Assembly (NCBI RefSeq): GCF_028368995.1
Contig: NZ_JAQNDL010000002.1
Coordinates: forward strand, 248,001-312,000
Length of the DNA stretch: 64,000 bases
Reading direction: 5' to 3'
Source of the DNA: Nannocystis bainbridge
GTDB taxonomy: Bacteria; Myxococcota_A; Polyangia; Nannocystales; Nannocystaceae
In this document: in pieces, positions 17,847 through 25,729 of the stretch
How positions within the stretch are numbered: position 1 is the stretch's first letter
Layout of the letters: every line of letters begins with the position of its first letter
Translations under genes and position numbers: made by a program
Notes under the pieces: generated by a model
Seen by the model: only the letters and a program-made list of their open reading frames with translations
Databases searched by the model: none
Told to the model about the DNA's origin: nothing

Positions 17847-18305
17847 TCAGCCGCCGGCGAGCACGCGGGTGGCGACTTGCTTGAGCAGGTCGGAGTCGAC
17901 CTGGTCCTTGTGCGTCTTCATCACCGCGCCGACCAGCTTACCGACCTGCTTGGGATCGGTGATGTTGTTGGCGGTCGCGGCCTCGCGGACGAGCGCCTCG
18001 GTGGCGGCCTCGTCGAGCCGGCTCGGCATGAACTGCTCGCAGAAGCCGAGCTCGAACTGGGCCTCGGAGAGCAGCTGCTGGCCGCGGTCGCCCAGCTTCT
18101 CGTACTCGCCGATCGTCTTCTTGAGCTGCTTGGCGTACGACTTGATGGTGTCGAGCCACAGCGCGTCGTTGTCCTCGGCGCCGGAGCCCGACTTGAGCTC
18201 GAGCAGGGCCTTGCTCTTGAGCATGCCGATGACGTTCTTGGTCGCCTCGTCGCGGGCGAGGCGGGCCTCGCGGAGCTTGGCTTCGATCTGGTCTTTGACG
18301 GACAT
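17847..18305 (-). CDS. GatB/YqeY-domain protein
   Basis: The product is 152 residues, the usual YqeY length. It starts MSVKDQIEAKLREARLARDE and continues NVIGMLKSKALLELKSG, FMPSRLDEAATEALVREA and DPKQVGKLVGAVMKTHKDQV, matching the YqeY fold related to the tail domain of GatB, which binds tRNA in amidotransferases. The stand-alone protein is thought to assist tRNA-related reactions, but its role is unproven. The longer frame to 18329 adds only eight residues; I prefer Met at 18305. It lies upstream-to-downstream with the crotonase gene (39 bp apart), possibly co-transcribed. Confidence 0.85.
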   Translation of the reverse strand: MSVKDQIEAKLREARLARDEATKNVIGMLKSKALLELKSGSGAEDNDALWLDTIKSYAKQLKKTIGEYEKLGDRGQQLLSEAQFELGFCEQFMPSRLDEAATEALVREAATANNITDPKQVGKLVGAVMKTHKDQVDSDLLKQVATRVLAGG

Positions 18306-18344
18306 GAGGCCGCGGAAGATAACAAACAATTGCCGCGGGGCGCC

Positions 18345-19130
18345 TCAGCCGCCGCGAAAGCGGGGCGAACGACGCTCGCGCGCGGCGGCCCGGCCCTCGC
18401 GGAAGTCCTCGCTGGTGTAAGCGACGCGGCGGGCCTGCTCGTGCGCGGCCAGCTCTTCGCCCGTCGGACCGCCGCGGTCGAGCGCGCGCAGCAGCTCGCG
18501 GTGGGCCCTCAGGCTGTGCGGCGCGCCCTGACGCAGCCGCGCGGCGAACTCCTCGCCGGCGCGGGCGAGCGCGTCGGCCGGGTGCAGCGAGGCGAGGGCG
18601 CCGGCCCGATGCGCCTCCTCGGCGCCGATCGGCTCGGCCGCGAGCAGCATCCGCCGCGCGAGCGCCGGGCCGAACACGCGCCGCAGCAGGACCACGCCGG
18701 CCGCGTGGTAGACGACGCCGAGGCGCGCGGCCGGGACGGTGAAGCGCACGCCGTGGGCAGCGAGGCGCAGGTCGCAGGCGGCGATCAGCTCGACGCCGGC
18801 GCCGAACACCTCGCCGTGCACGACGGCGATCAAGAGCGCGTCGCAGGTCTGGAGCGCGGCGGAGGCGGTGATCAGCGGGGCGTCGGGGGCGCTGGCGGCC
18901 GGGGCGTCGAGCTGTCCTTCGGGCAAGGCGTCGAGGTCGTAGCCGGCGCAGAAGCACGGGCCCGGGGTGGCGTCGAGCAGCACGACCTCGCCGCGCAGGG
19001 CCCGGGCGCGCGCCTCGAGGGTGGCGAGCATCGCCGGGGTGAGGGCGTTGCGCTTGCGCGGGTGGCTGATCGTCCAGCGCAGCAGGCCCGGCGCGAGCTC
19101 GGCCTCGAGGACGCGCGCCTCGTCACTCAT
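18345..19130 (-). CDS. Enoyl-CoA hydratase/isomerase family protein
   Basis: The 261-residue crotonase-superfamily protein shows WTISHPRKRNALTPAMLATL, the substrate-binding CFCAGYDLDAL motif, and VVHGEVFGAGVELIAACDLR, which forms the second oxyanion-hole region. The family acts on acyl-CoA thioesters (hydration, isomerisation, dehalogenation and more), so the exact reaction cannot be read from the sequence. An Ala/Pro-rich insertion near residues 75-90 is longer than usual. It is co-directional with the downstream YqeY gene. The start is preceded, on its own strand, by the large 14-bp palindrome array. Confidence 0.85.
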   Translation of the reverse strand: MSDEARVLEAELAPGLLRWTISHPRKRNALTPAMLATLEARARALRGEVVLLDATPGPCFCAGYDLDALPEGQLDAPAASAPDAPLITASAALQTCDALLIAVVHGEVFGAGVELIAACDLRLAAHGVRFTVPAARLGVVYHAAGVVLLRRVFGPALARRMLLAAEPIGAEEAHRAGALASLHPADALARAGEEFAARLRQGAPHSLRAHRELLRALDRGGPTGEELAAHEQARRVAYTSEDFREGRAAARERRSPRFRGG

Positions 19131-19149
19131 GGGCGGGCTCCGGAGCGGC

Positions 19150-19350
19150 GGGTCGAAGGTTCATGGCGGAAAAGACATGTGCGTGAGGACATGTTCGATG
19201 GACCATGGCGGTTCATGCATGTCCGGAGAGGCATGTCCGAAGGGGCATGGCTGACAGGACACGCGAGAGCGACGGGTCGGAGCGACACCCGGGCGCGCAT
19301 GGCCCGGAGGACATGCGTGCACGGTCGGCGCGGGCCTGGCCCGAGGGACA
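19150..19350. repeat. Eight contiguous 14-bp palindromic units plus two isolated ones
   Basis: Units at 19150, 19164, 19178, 19192, 19206, 19220 (TGTCCGGAGAGGCA), 19234 and 19248 abut exactly (112 bp); isolated copies follow at 19300 and 19337. They occupy the gap between two minus-strand genes. Confidence 0.85.
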
Positions 19351-19368
19351 GCCATGCGCCGGCGCGGC

Positions 19369-19827
19369 TCACGGCGCCGGCGGGGTCGCGGGGGCGGGCG
19401 GGCTGGACGCGGCCGGGGCGTGGAGCGTGAGGCCCTTGCCGGGGGCGTCGCCGGACTTGGGCGGGAGCTCGGGCTTGACCGTGCCGGCCTCGACGTCGCG
19501 GCGGAGCTGCTCGAGCTGCTGCGCCTGCGGGCTGTCGGGGTTCTGCAGGATCTTCCGGCGCAGCGCGTGGGCCCGCGCGCGGTGCTGCTCGGGCGTGAAG
19601 TTCTTGGTGTCCGCTTCGATCAGCGCGATCTCTTCGGGCGTGAGCGGCGGCTCCTTGGCGATCGTCAGCTTCTCGGCCGGCGCAGGGGCGGCCTCGGGCG
19701 TCGGCGCCGGGCTCGGCGTGGGGGCCTTGGCGGCCTCGGCGGGGGCGCTCTTGGCGACCTCGGTGGGCGCAGGGGCCGTGGGACCGCAGGCGGCGAGGAT
19801 GAGCGCGGCGATGAGCGGGCGTCGCAT
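19369..19827 (-). CDS. Small Pro/Ala-rich lipoprotein
   Basis: MRRPLIAALILAACG gives a short lipoprotein signal with Cys14. A Pro/Ala/Glu-rich linker follows, then a helical acidic segment (EEIALIEADTKNFTPEQHRA, LRRKILQNPDSPQAQQLEQL) and another Pro/Ala tail; 152 residues in all. No family is recognised. The start is supported by TATGCT placed seven bases upstream (19835-19840 on the minus strand); Met four codons earlier at 19839 is the alternative. Probably attached to a membrane and extending into the periplasm (inference). Confidence 0.7.
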   Translation of the reverse strand: MRRPLIAALILAACGPTAPAPTEVAKSAPAEAAKAPTPSPAPTPEAAPAPAEKLTIAKEPPLTPEEIALIEADTKNFTPEQHRARAHALRRKILQNPDSPQAQQLEQLRRDVEAGTVKPELPPKSGDAPGKGLTLHAPAASSPPAPATPPAP

Positions 19828-20135
19828 GGGGCGCAGCATACCAGGCCGCCGGGGCCCCGCAGCGGCCTGTGACGCAAGTCCGAGCGGGCCGGGGCGGCGG
19901 GGTCCGGGGCGGGCACGGGCGGGGACGCGGGCGGCGATCGGGCGGCAGGGCCGGACCGGGGCCGGGCCCGCGGCGGGATGCGACGGCGGCGCGAGGACGC
20001 GAGGCCAGCCGCCCGGCGGCGGCCTGGAGGTAAGATGTCCCAAGGGACAGGTGCGCACGGCCGCGGACGCTCGACGAAGAATCGCGGATGCGGTGAAATA
20101 TCCTCAGGCGTGGCGGCGTTCGTCGCGCGGACAGC
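19828..20135. other. Divergent gap with little content
   Basis: Between the lipoprotein and the ABC ATPase I see one nearly perfect 14-bp palindrome (20036-20049, TGTCCCAAGGGACA) and a -10-like TATCCT at 20099-20104, about 31 bases before the ATPase start. Nothing else is recognisable. Confidence 0.5.
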
Positions 20136-21101
20136 ATGCGCATCGACCTGCGGAACCTCGGCAAGACCTACGACGGCGACCGCTGGGCGATCCGCGGCCT
20201 CGACCTCACGGTCCCCAGCGGATCGATCTGCGGCCTCATCGGCCCCAACGGCGCCGGCAAGTCGACCACCTTGCGCATGCTGGCCACGGTGATGCGGCCG
20301 ACCGAGGGCGAGATCCGGTTCGACGGCCGGGCCCCGGAGATCGACGACGCCGACCTGCGGCGGGCGATCGGCTTCCTCGGCGACGGCAACCCGCTCTACA
20401 AGCACATGAGCCCGGCCGAGTACCTGCGCTTCTTCGGCGAGTGCTTCCGCATCCCCGACAAGGAGCTGGGCGCCGCGGTCGAGGACATGCTGGTGACCTT
20501 CGACCTGGTCGACAAGCGCGACGCGCCGGCCGGCTCGCTGTCGAAGGGCATGCGCCAGCGGCTGCTGATCGCCCGCTGCCTGCTGCACCGGCCGCGGCTC
20601 CTGATCCTCGACGAGCCGGCCGACGGCCTCGACCCGCGCGGGCGCAGCGACCTGCGGGCGATCCTGCAACGCACGCGCGAGCGCGGGACGACGGTGCTGA
20701 TCTCGTCGCACATCCTGCGCGAGCTCGACGACCTTTGCGATCAACTGGCGATCCTGCAGCAGGGCAAGCTGGTGGTCGCGGGCGACGTCGGCGACATCAT
20801 CGAGCGCTACGAGGTGCGCCGGTTCGTCTACGAGCTGCGCATCCTGCCGCCGACGCGCGAGGGCGGGCCCGGCAGCGAGCGCGCGCGCGAGCTGTTGATC
20901 GAGCACCGCGGCCTGGTCGAGGCCAGCGGGTTCGAGGACGGCTGCGAGACCCTCACCGCCCAGATCCCCGGCGGCGAGGACCGCATGGCCGACGCCCTGG
21001 CCGCGCTGGTGGCCGCGGGCGTCCGCGTCGTCACCTGCAGCCGCGTGCGCAGCCGCCTCGAAGACGTTTACAACCGCCTGTCCGAAGACCGCGTCAACTA
21101 G
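20136..21101 (+). CDS. ABC transporter ATP-binding protein
   Basis: The 321-residue ATPase has Walker A GPNGAGKST (37-45), ABC signature LSKGMRQRLLIARCLLHRP, Walker B LLILDEPADGLDP and the switch His in LISSHILRE. A C-terminal extension of about 90 residues is typical of ABC-2-type exporters. It should energise the membrane protein encoded 13 bp downstream. The substrate is unknown; this subfamily exports drugs, lipids or polysaccharides, or acts in gliding or copper-processing systems. The ATG follows no clear Shine-Dalgarno sequence. Confidence 0.92.
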   Translation: MRIDLRNLGKTYDGDRWAIRGLDLTVPSGSICGLIGPNGAGKSTTLRMLATVMRPTEGEIRFDGRAPEIDDADLRRAIGFLGDGNPLYKHMSPAEYLRFFGECFRIPDKELGAAVEDMLVTFDLVDKRDAPAGSLSKGMRQRLLIARCLLHRPRLLILDEPADGLDPRGRSDLRAILQRTRERGTTVLISSHILRELDDLCDQLAILQQGKLVVAGDVGDIIERYEVRRFVYELRILPPTREGGPGSERARELLIEHRGLVEASGFEDGCETLTAQIPGGEDRMADALAALVAAGVRVVTCSRVRSRLEDVYNRLSEDRVN

Positions 21102-21114
21102 CCAGGAGCCCGCC

Positions 21115-22959
21115 ATGTCTCGCCCCCTCTCGATCCGCTCCGCCGCCCGGCCGTTCGTCGCCCGGGCCCTCCGCGGCCCTCGCGGCCGCCGCCTGTTCGG
21201 GCTGTCCGTGCTGCTCGCCGCGCTGTCGGCGGTGCTCGGTACCTGGCTGACTCTCGGGACAGGTGAGTTCGAGCGCGAGCTGCGGGTCGCGCTCGAGCTC
21301 GAGCAGTCCCGCTACCGCCAGGAGGAGGCCGGCTTCATGCTGATCGCCGACTCGGCGGAGGAGGCGGCGCAGCTGCGGCGCGAGGTCGCCAAGCGGTTCG
21401 CCGGCGGCGAGACGGGCTACGACGAGGTCGCCTTCCGCGTCAACAACGCGCTCGACGCCGCCGAGACCCGGCTCGTGCGGGCGGCCCACGGCGACGCGCC
21501 GCGGACCCACCGCAAGCTGCAGCAGGAGGCCCGCCTGGCCTACGAGGCCTGGTCGAAGTACCCGCTCCTGACCACCGGCCTCCACGGCCTCCCGGACTAC
21601 AACTGGTACGACGCCGACGAGGTGGCGATCCTGCAGGTGGTGGTCGATCGCGGGATGTCGCCGCGCATCGAGGAGTATGCCTCGCCGCTGCCGCCGTCCG
21701 ACGCGCTGAAGCTGACGGGCGTGCTGGCCGGCGGGGCGCTGCTGCTGCTGCTGCTGCTGGCCGCGCCGGTGCTGGCGGGCACGCAGATGGCCCAGGAGAC
21801 CCACGAGAACACGCTGCAGCCGCTGGCCGGCAGCGCGCTGCGGGCCCATGAGCTGGCGATCGGGCTGACCGCGGGGCCGCTGGCGGTGGTCGGCGTGCTG
21901 GCGGCGCCGCAGCTGCTGCTCATGCTCGCGGCGGCGGCGGCGGTCGGTCACCTCGGCGCGGCGCTGGCGTTCGTCGCGGTGGTGCTCGCGGGCGGGGCGT
22001 TCCTCGTCATGCTCGGGCAGCTCGCCGGGCTCGCGCTCGGCAAGGTCCGCTCGCCCGGGCTGGTCGGCGGCGGGCTGGCGGCGATCCTCGGCGTGCTCGG
22101 CGGGGTCGGGGTGGCGCTGGCGGCCGAGCTGTCTGAAAGGACAGCCGGTACGCTGGCCCTGCTGCCGCAGGCGGCGGCCAGCCACTCGCTGGCGCAGGCG
22201 TTCGGGCTCGGCGAGGCCTCGCGGGGCTTCGGCGCGTCGCTCGACACCACCGCGCCGGTGGTGATCGGCGCCGCGGGCATGCTGACGTTTGCGTTCCTCG
22301 GCCTGCGGGCCCTGGCGCGCCGGGTCGGCAACACCTCGCTGGTGTCGCTGCGCCGCGGCGAGGCGCTGGTCGGCGCGATCGTGGCGATGGTGCTGGTGAC
22401 GACCGCCAACCCGCCGCACCCGTGGCGCGCGGAGGAGTTCTACCTGCTCAACCTCGGCCTGCTGACGATCCCGCTGGCGATCCTGCTGATGATGCGGGCC
22501 CCGACCGGCGACGTGCCGCCGGCGCTGCGGCGCACGCCGGTGGCGGCGCTGGTCGGCGAGTTCGTCGGCTGGGCGGGCCTCTACCTGCTGCTGGCCGGGA
22601 TGCTGCTGACGGAGGGGTCGATGTGGCTGCTGTGGAACCCGGTCGCGCTGCTCTACGCCGGCTGGTTCCTCGGGGTCGCCGCGCTGCTGGCCCTGCGCGT
22701 GGCCGTCGCGCCGATGACGTTCGCGTCGCGGGCGTGGGCCGGGGTGTGCGCGGCGATGCTGGCGGTCGCGTTCGGCCACATGATCATGTGGGCCCGCCCC
22801 GGCGAGGAGCTGCTGTGGCGCGACGCCCACGTGTTCGGGTTCACCGCGCTCAGCCCGCTGCTCGGCCTGGTCCAGGCGCTGCTGACCGTCGCCGTGCCGT
22901 GGACGCTGCTGCGCGCGCTCCGGCGCCCGGCCTCGGTCGCGCCGGCGGCCGGCGAATAG
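21115..22959 (+). CDS. ABC-2-type transporter permease
   Basis: The 614-residue membrane protein has a first hydrophobic segment near residues 26-46 (LFGLSVLLAALSAVLGTWL), a soluble domain of about 150 residues with conserved-looking charged helices, then about ten further hydrophobic segments (for example LTGVLAGGALLLLLLLAAPV). The motif GTQMAQETHENTLQPLAGSA resembles the coupling segment of ABC-2 permeases next to the ATPase. AGGAG lies six bases before the ATG and the ATPase stop is 13 bp upstream, so the two are co-translated. A 14-bp palindrome (22130-22143) falls in a predicted loop (ELSERTAG). Confidence 0.88.
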   Translation: MSRPLSIRSAARPFVARALRGPRGRRLFGLSVLLAALSAVLGTWLTLGTGEFERELRVALELEQSRYRQEEAGFMLIADSAEEAAQLRREVAKRFAGGETGYDEVAFRVNNALDAAETRLVRAAHGDAPRTHRKLQQEARLAYEAWSKYPLLTTGLHGLPDYNWYDADEVAILQVVVDRGMSPRIEEYASPLPPSDALKLTGVLAGGALLLLLLLAAPVLAGTQMAQETHENTLQPLAGSALRAHELAIGLTAGPLAVVGVLAAPQLLLMLAAAAAVGHLGAALAFVAVVLAGGAFLVMLGQLAGLALGKVRSPGLVGGGLAAILGVLGGVGVALAAELSERTAGTLALLPQAAASHSLAQAFGLGEASRGFGASLDTTAPVVIGAAGMLTFAFLGLRALARRVGNTSLVSLRRGEALVGAIVAMVLVTTANPPHPWRAEEFYLLNLGLLTIPLAILLMMRAPTGDVPPALRRTPVAALVGEFVGWAGLYLLLAGMLLTEGSMWLLWNPVALLYAGWFLGVAALLALRVAVAPMTFASRAWAGVCAAMLAVAFGHMIMWARPGEELLWRDAHVFGFTALSPLLGLVQALLTVAVPWTLLRALRRPASVAPAAGE

Positions 22960-22980
22960 GCGAAGCAGGCGAGTCATAAT

Positions 22981-23012
22981 AATGGCCCGAAGGACATGTC
23001 CTTCGGGCCATT
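22981..23012. terminator. Perfect 32-bp palindrome, probable bidirectional terminator
   Basis: The 32 bases are exactly self-complementary, with core aaggacatgtcctt, and are flanked by AT-rich sequence (cataat before, gtttattg after). It lies between the stop codons of the convergent permease and ferredoxin-reductase genes. It consists of two head-to-tail 14-bp units (22983-22996, 22997-23010) plus two flanking bases on each side, showing the repeat family recruited as a terminator. Confidence 0.75.
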
Positions 23013-23045
23013 GTTTATTGTGGCGCCGCGATCGGCGGCGGCGGC

Positions 23046-23981
23046 TCAGCGGCCGGCGCCGTGGAAGGTGGTGCGCAGCGCGCCGACGCGGCCCTCGTCG
23101 TTGAGGTCGATCGGCGGGACGGTGTCGTAGGCCTCGTAGAAGGTGTGGGCGCGCAGGTCCTCGGGGATCTCGAGGGCGCGGCGGATCTTGCGGTTGTCGG
23201 GCACGAAGCCGCGGTGGAGCAGGCGCTCGATGGTGGCGCCGATGGTGCCCTGGAGGCCGCAGATCAGGATGCCGACGCGGTCGGGGCGGAAGCCGCCGCG
23301 GCCGAGGCCGAGGCTGTCCTCGAGGACAGACAGACGGTCGGCCAGAAAGAAGTCCTCGGCCCGGCCGACGTGGCCGCTCCAACTGGTCTCCTGCTGCGGC
23401 CGGCTGACCGTCGGCAAGTAGCGCAGGCCGTTGCGCCGGGCCAGCTCCTCGAGCTCGTCGCGGTAGCCGAGGTCCTTGCTGTAGCTGGCGCCGTGGATGA
23501 TGGCCCAGTCGTCCAGCCGCACCGCCGGGTCCTGGTTGACCTTGCTGCGCACCATCGACAAAAACGGCGCCAGGCCGGTGCCGGCGGCCACGCAGACCTT
23601 GACGCGGGCGTCGTGGCCCATGGTGTCCTCGACCGTGAACTTGCCGACCGGGTGCGAACGCAGGAACATGCGGTCGCCGGCGCGGGCCTTCCACAGCAGG
23701 TGCGTCAGCGGGTTGTCCGACTCCGGCTTGTCGACGAAGCGGATGTAGAACTCGACGAGGTCGCGCCGCTCGGGCGCCGAGGCGATCGACATCGGGCGCC
23801 GGACGCCGCCGAGCTCGGGCTTCTCGGTGTTGTTGAGACCGATCGTGAGGTACTGCCCGGGCACGAACCACGAACCCTCACCGGGCAGCGCTTCGTCGGG
23901 ACGGATCCGGAACACCGCGAGGGCGGGGGTGAGGTCCTCGCGCTCGGCGAGGGTGGCGTTGTACGCGAGCTCTTTGGCCAT
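23046..23981 (-). CDS. Ferredoxin-NADP reductase-like flavoprotein
   Basis: In this 311-residue protein the FAD-binding signature is RRPMSIAS (61-68, in the place of the usual RxYS) and the NADP-binding region is CVAAGTGLAPFLSMVRS (130-146), followed by an aromatic-poor C-terminus ending HGAGR. The order fits bacterial FNR (subclass of ferredoxin/flavodoxin reductases) that pass electrons between NADPH and a small redox carrier. No ferredoxin gene is adjacent. The start is supported by TAAAGT six bases upstream on the minus strand (23988-23993). A palindrome unit (23315-23328) is translated as part of LSVLEDSLG. Confidence 0.87.
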   Translation of the reverse strand: MAKELAYNATLAEREDLTPALAVFRIRPDEALPGEGSWFVPGQYLTIGLNNTEKPELGGVRRPMSIASAPERRDLVEFYIRFVDKPESDNPLTHLLWKARAGDRMFLRSHPVGKFTVEDTMGHDARVKVCVAAGTGLAPFLSMVRSKVNQDPAVRLDDWAIIHGASYSKDLGYRDELEELARRNGLRYLPTVSRPQQETSWSGHVGRAEDFFLADRLSVLEDSLGLGRGGFRPDRVGILICGLQGTIGATIERLLHRGFVPDNRKIRRALEIPEDLRAHTFYEAYDTVPPIDLNDEGRVGALRTTFHGAGR

Positions 23982-24094
23982 GGTGTGACTTTACCCGGGC
24001 AGTGTGCGGCGGAACAAGCGCCGGGCGTCGGCCGGGAATTCGGCGCCCCGGCCCGCCAGACGGGGAGTTCCGGATTATACGGCAAGGGGCGGGA

Positions 24095-25537
24095 TCAGTC
24101 CGCCTTGAAGGCCCGCACCCAGACGTTGCCGTCCTCGCCGAGCACGTTCACTTGGCCGGACAGGACCAGGAAGTCGGGGCCCCAGGCGGCGTCCCGACCC
24201 TCGTCGTAGAGGTCGATGTCGTCGTTGTTGTAGATGTGCGTCCATTGCCGCGTGCCGTCGCCGGCGTAGAGGGCGCCGAAGACGTCGTTGAACTGCTTCG
24301 GGGCGACGTGGAAGCCGGAGGCGAAGATGCGCTCGTCCGGGCCGACGGCCACGCCGTTGCCGGTGCCGTACAAGAATTCGTGGTCGTAGATGTCGGTCCA
24401 TTGCTCGGCCAGGTCGGGGCCGACGCGCCGCAGGCCGAAGTCGTAGCCGGTGACGCCCTCGGGCCGCCGGCGACCGATGAGGGCGATGTCGCCGGCGGCG
24501 CCGATGGCCTCGGCGTCGTACCAGGCGCCCCCGGGATGATCCTCGACCTCGGCGCTGACGATGGCGCCGCCGTCGTCGACGACCACGAGCAGGGGCCGGG
24601 TCTGGTAATCCTCATCCTGAACGAGCCCCGCGACGAGCACGCCGCCCTCCGTCTTGACGATGGCGTTGCCGCTCGCGTACGCGAAGTCCGCCTGCGTCCC
24701 CGCTTTCCAGTCGGCCTCGCCGGTGGCGAGGTCGTGGCGGCGCACGACCAACTGCGCCGACTTGTCGCTCAGGCTCTCGGCGCCGGTGGAGTAGAGCTTG
24801 CCGCCTTCGAGCAGGAGGCCGGAGATCGTACCGCCCAGCATGTCGGCGGGCGGCTCGATGAACGTCCAGCCCTCGTTGCCGTCGGGGTCGAACGAGCGCA
24901 CCACCGGGGCGTTCACGTCCTTCATCACTTGTTCGGTGCCGGCGGCGTAGATGGTGCCGTCGTCGCCGAGCGCCACGGAGCTGAAGAAGTTCGGCAGCCC
25001 GTTGGCGTCGGGGTAGGTCTTCTTCCACAGCTCGGTGCCGTCGGGGTCGAGGGCGATGAGCAGCATGTCGCTGTCGTTCGGCGCGACGCCCTCGATGCCG
25101 GCGAGGATGATCTTGCCGGTGGGGTCGATGGCGATGGCGTTGATGGTGTCGAACTCGCCGGCCGCGCCGCTGTGGGTGTAGGTCCACAGCACGGCGGCGG
25201 TCTTCTGGCAGCTCTTGTCGCAGCCGTCGTCGGGCTCGTCGTTGCCGTCGTCGCAGACCTCGCTGTCGGCGACGACGCCGTCGCCGCAGACGGCGGGGGC
25301 AGGTTCGGTGGTCGAAGTCGTCGGCTCGCCGGTGGTCGGCGCGACGGTGGTCGGCTCGCCGGTGGTGGTGGTGATTTCCGGATCGGTCGTGCCCGAAGTG
25401 GTCGTCGAGGTCGGATCGCTGTCCGTGCCGGATTGACTGGTGGTTGTGCCGTCCGAGGGGCAGCCGATCAGGAGCCAGGGTCCAAGAGACAGGGCTGTGA
25501 GCCGCGCTGCGCGGCCCGGGAGATATGCGTTGGCCAT
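24095..25537 (-). CDS. DUF4215 Cys-rich lipoprotein with beta-propeller-like domain
   Basis: The start MANAYLPGRAARLTALSLGP leads to LLIGC, a lipobox with Cys26. Residues 27-82 are a Thr/Ser/Glu/Pro linker. CGDGVVADSEVCDDGND and GCDKSC (84-110) form the DUF4215 (myxococcus Cys-rich) repeat seen in many secreted myxobacterial proteins. The remaining roughly 370 residues resemble a PQQ/SBBP-type propeller with recurring DPTGKIILAGIEG, DGTIYAAGTEQ and ALYAGDGTRQW motifs. Cell-surface location is likely; function unknown. The longer frame to 25687 looks non-coding in its extra part. Confidence 0.82.
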   Translation of the reverse strand: MANAYLPGRAARLTALSLGPWLLIGCPSDGTTTSQSGTDSDPTSTTTSGTTDPEITTTTGEPTTVAPTTGEPTTSTTEPAPAVCGDGVVADSEVCDDGNDEPDDGCDKSCQKTAAVLWTYTHSGAAGEFDTINAIAIDPTGKIILAGIEGVAPNDSDMLLIALDPDGTELWKKTYPDANGLPNFFSSVALGDDGTIYAAGTEQVMKDVNAPVVRSFDPDGNEGWTFIEPPADMLGGTISGLLLEGGKLYSTGAESLSDKSAQLVVRRHDLATGEADWKAGTQADFAYASGNAIVKTEGGVLVAGLVQDEDYQTRPLLVVVDDGGAIVSAEVEDHPGGAWYDAEAIGAAGDIALIGRRRPEGVTGYDFGLRRVGPDLAEQWTDIYDHEFLYGTGNGVAVGPDERIFASGFHVAPKQFNDVFGALYAGDGTRQWTHIYNNDDIDLYDEGRDAAWGPDFLVLSGQVNVLGEDGNVWVRAFKAD

Positions 25538-25729
25538 GACTTCATGATCGCACGCCGCAGGGCCTCGGTCAGCAATCGCCGCGTTTGTCGCTTTCCGTCG
25601 CAGTTTGGCGGCACGTCGAAAAATAGTTGGTGGTGCACCGGCCAAATTCCGGTGCTCGCGTCCGCACGCCCGGGGGCGGTCCGCCACAAAGGTTTGACAG
25701 GTGTGCCGCGTTTGGAGGACGCTTCCCGC

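Noticed and set aside
24002-25729. Very long frame preceding the OmpA-family protein.
   Set aside because: It is antisense to the DUF4215 lipoprotein gene; the real protein begins with a signal peptide at 25730.
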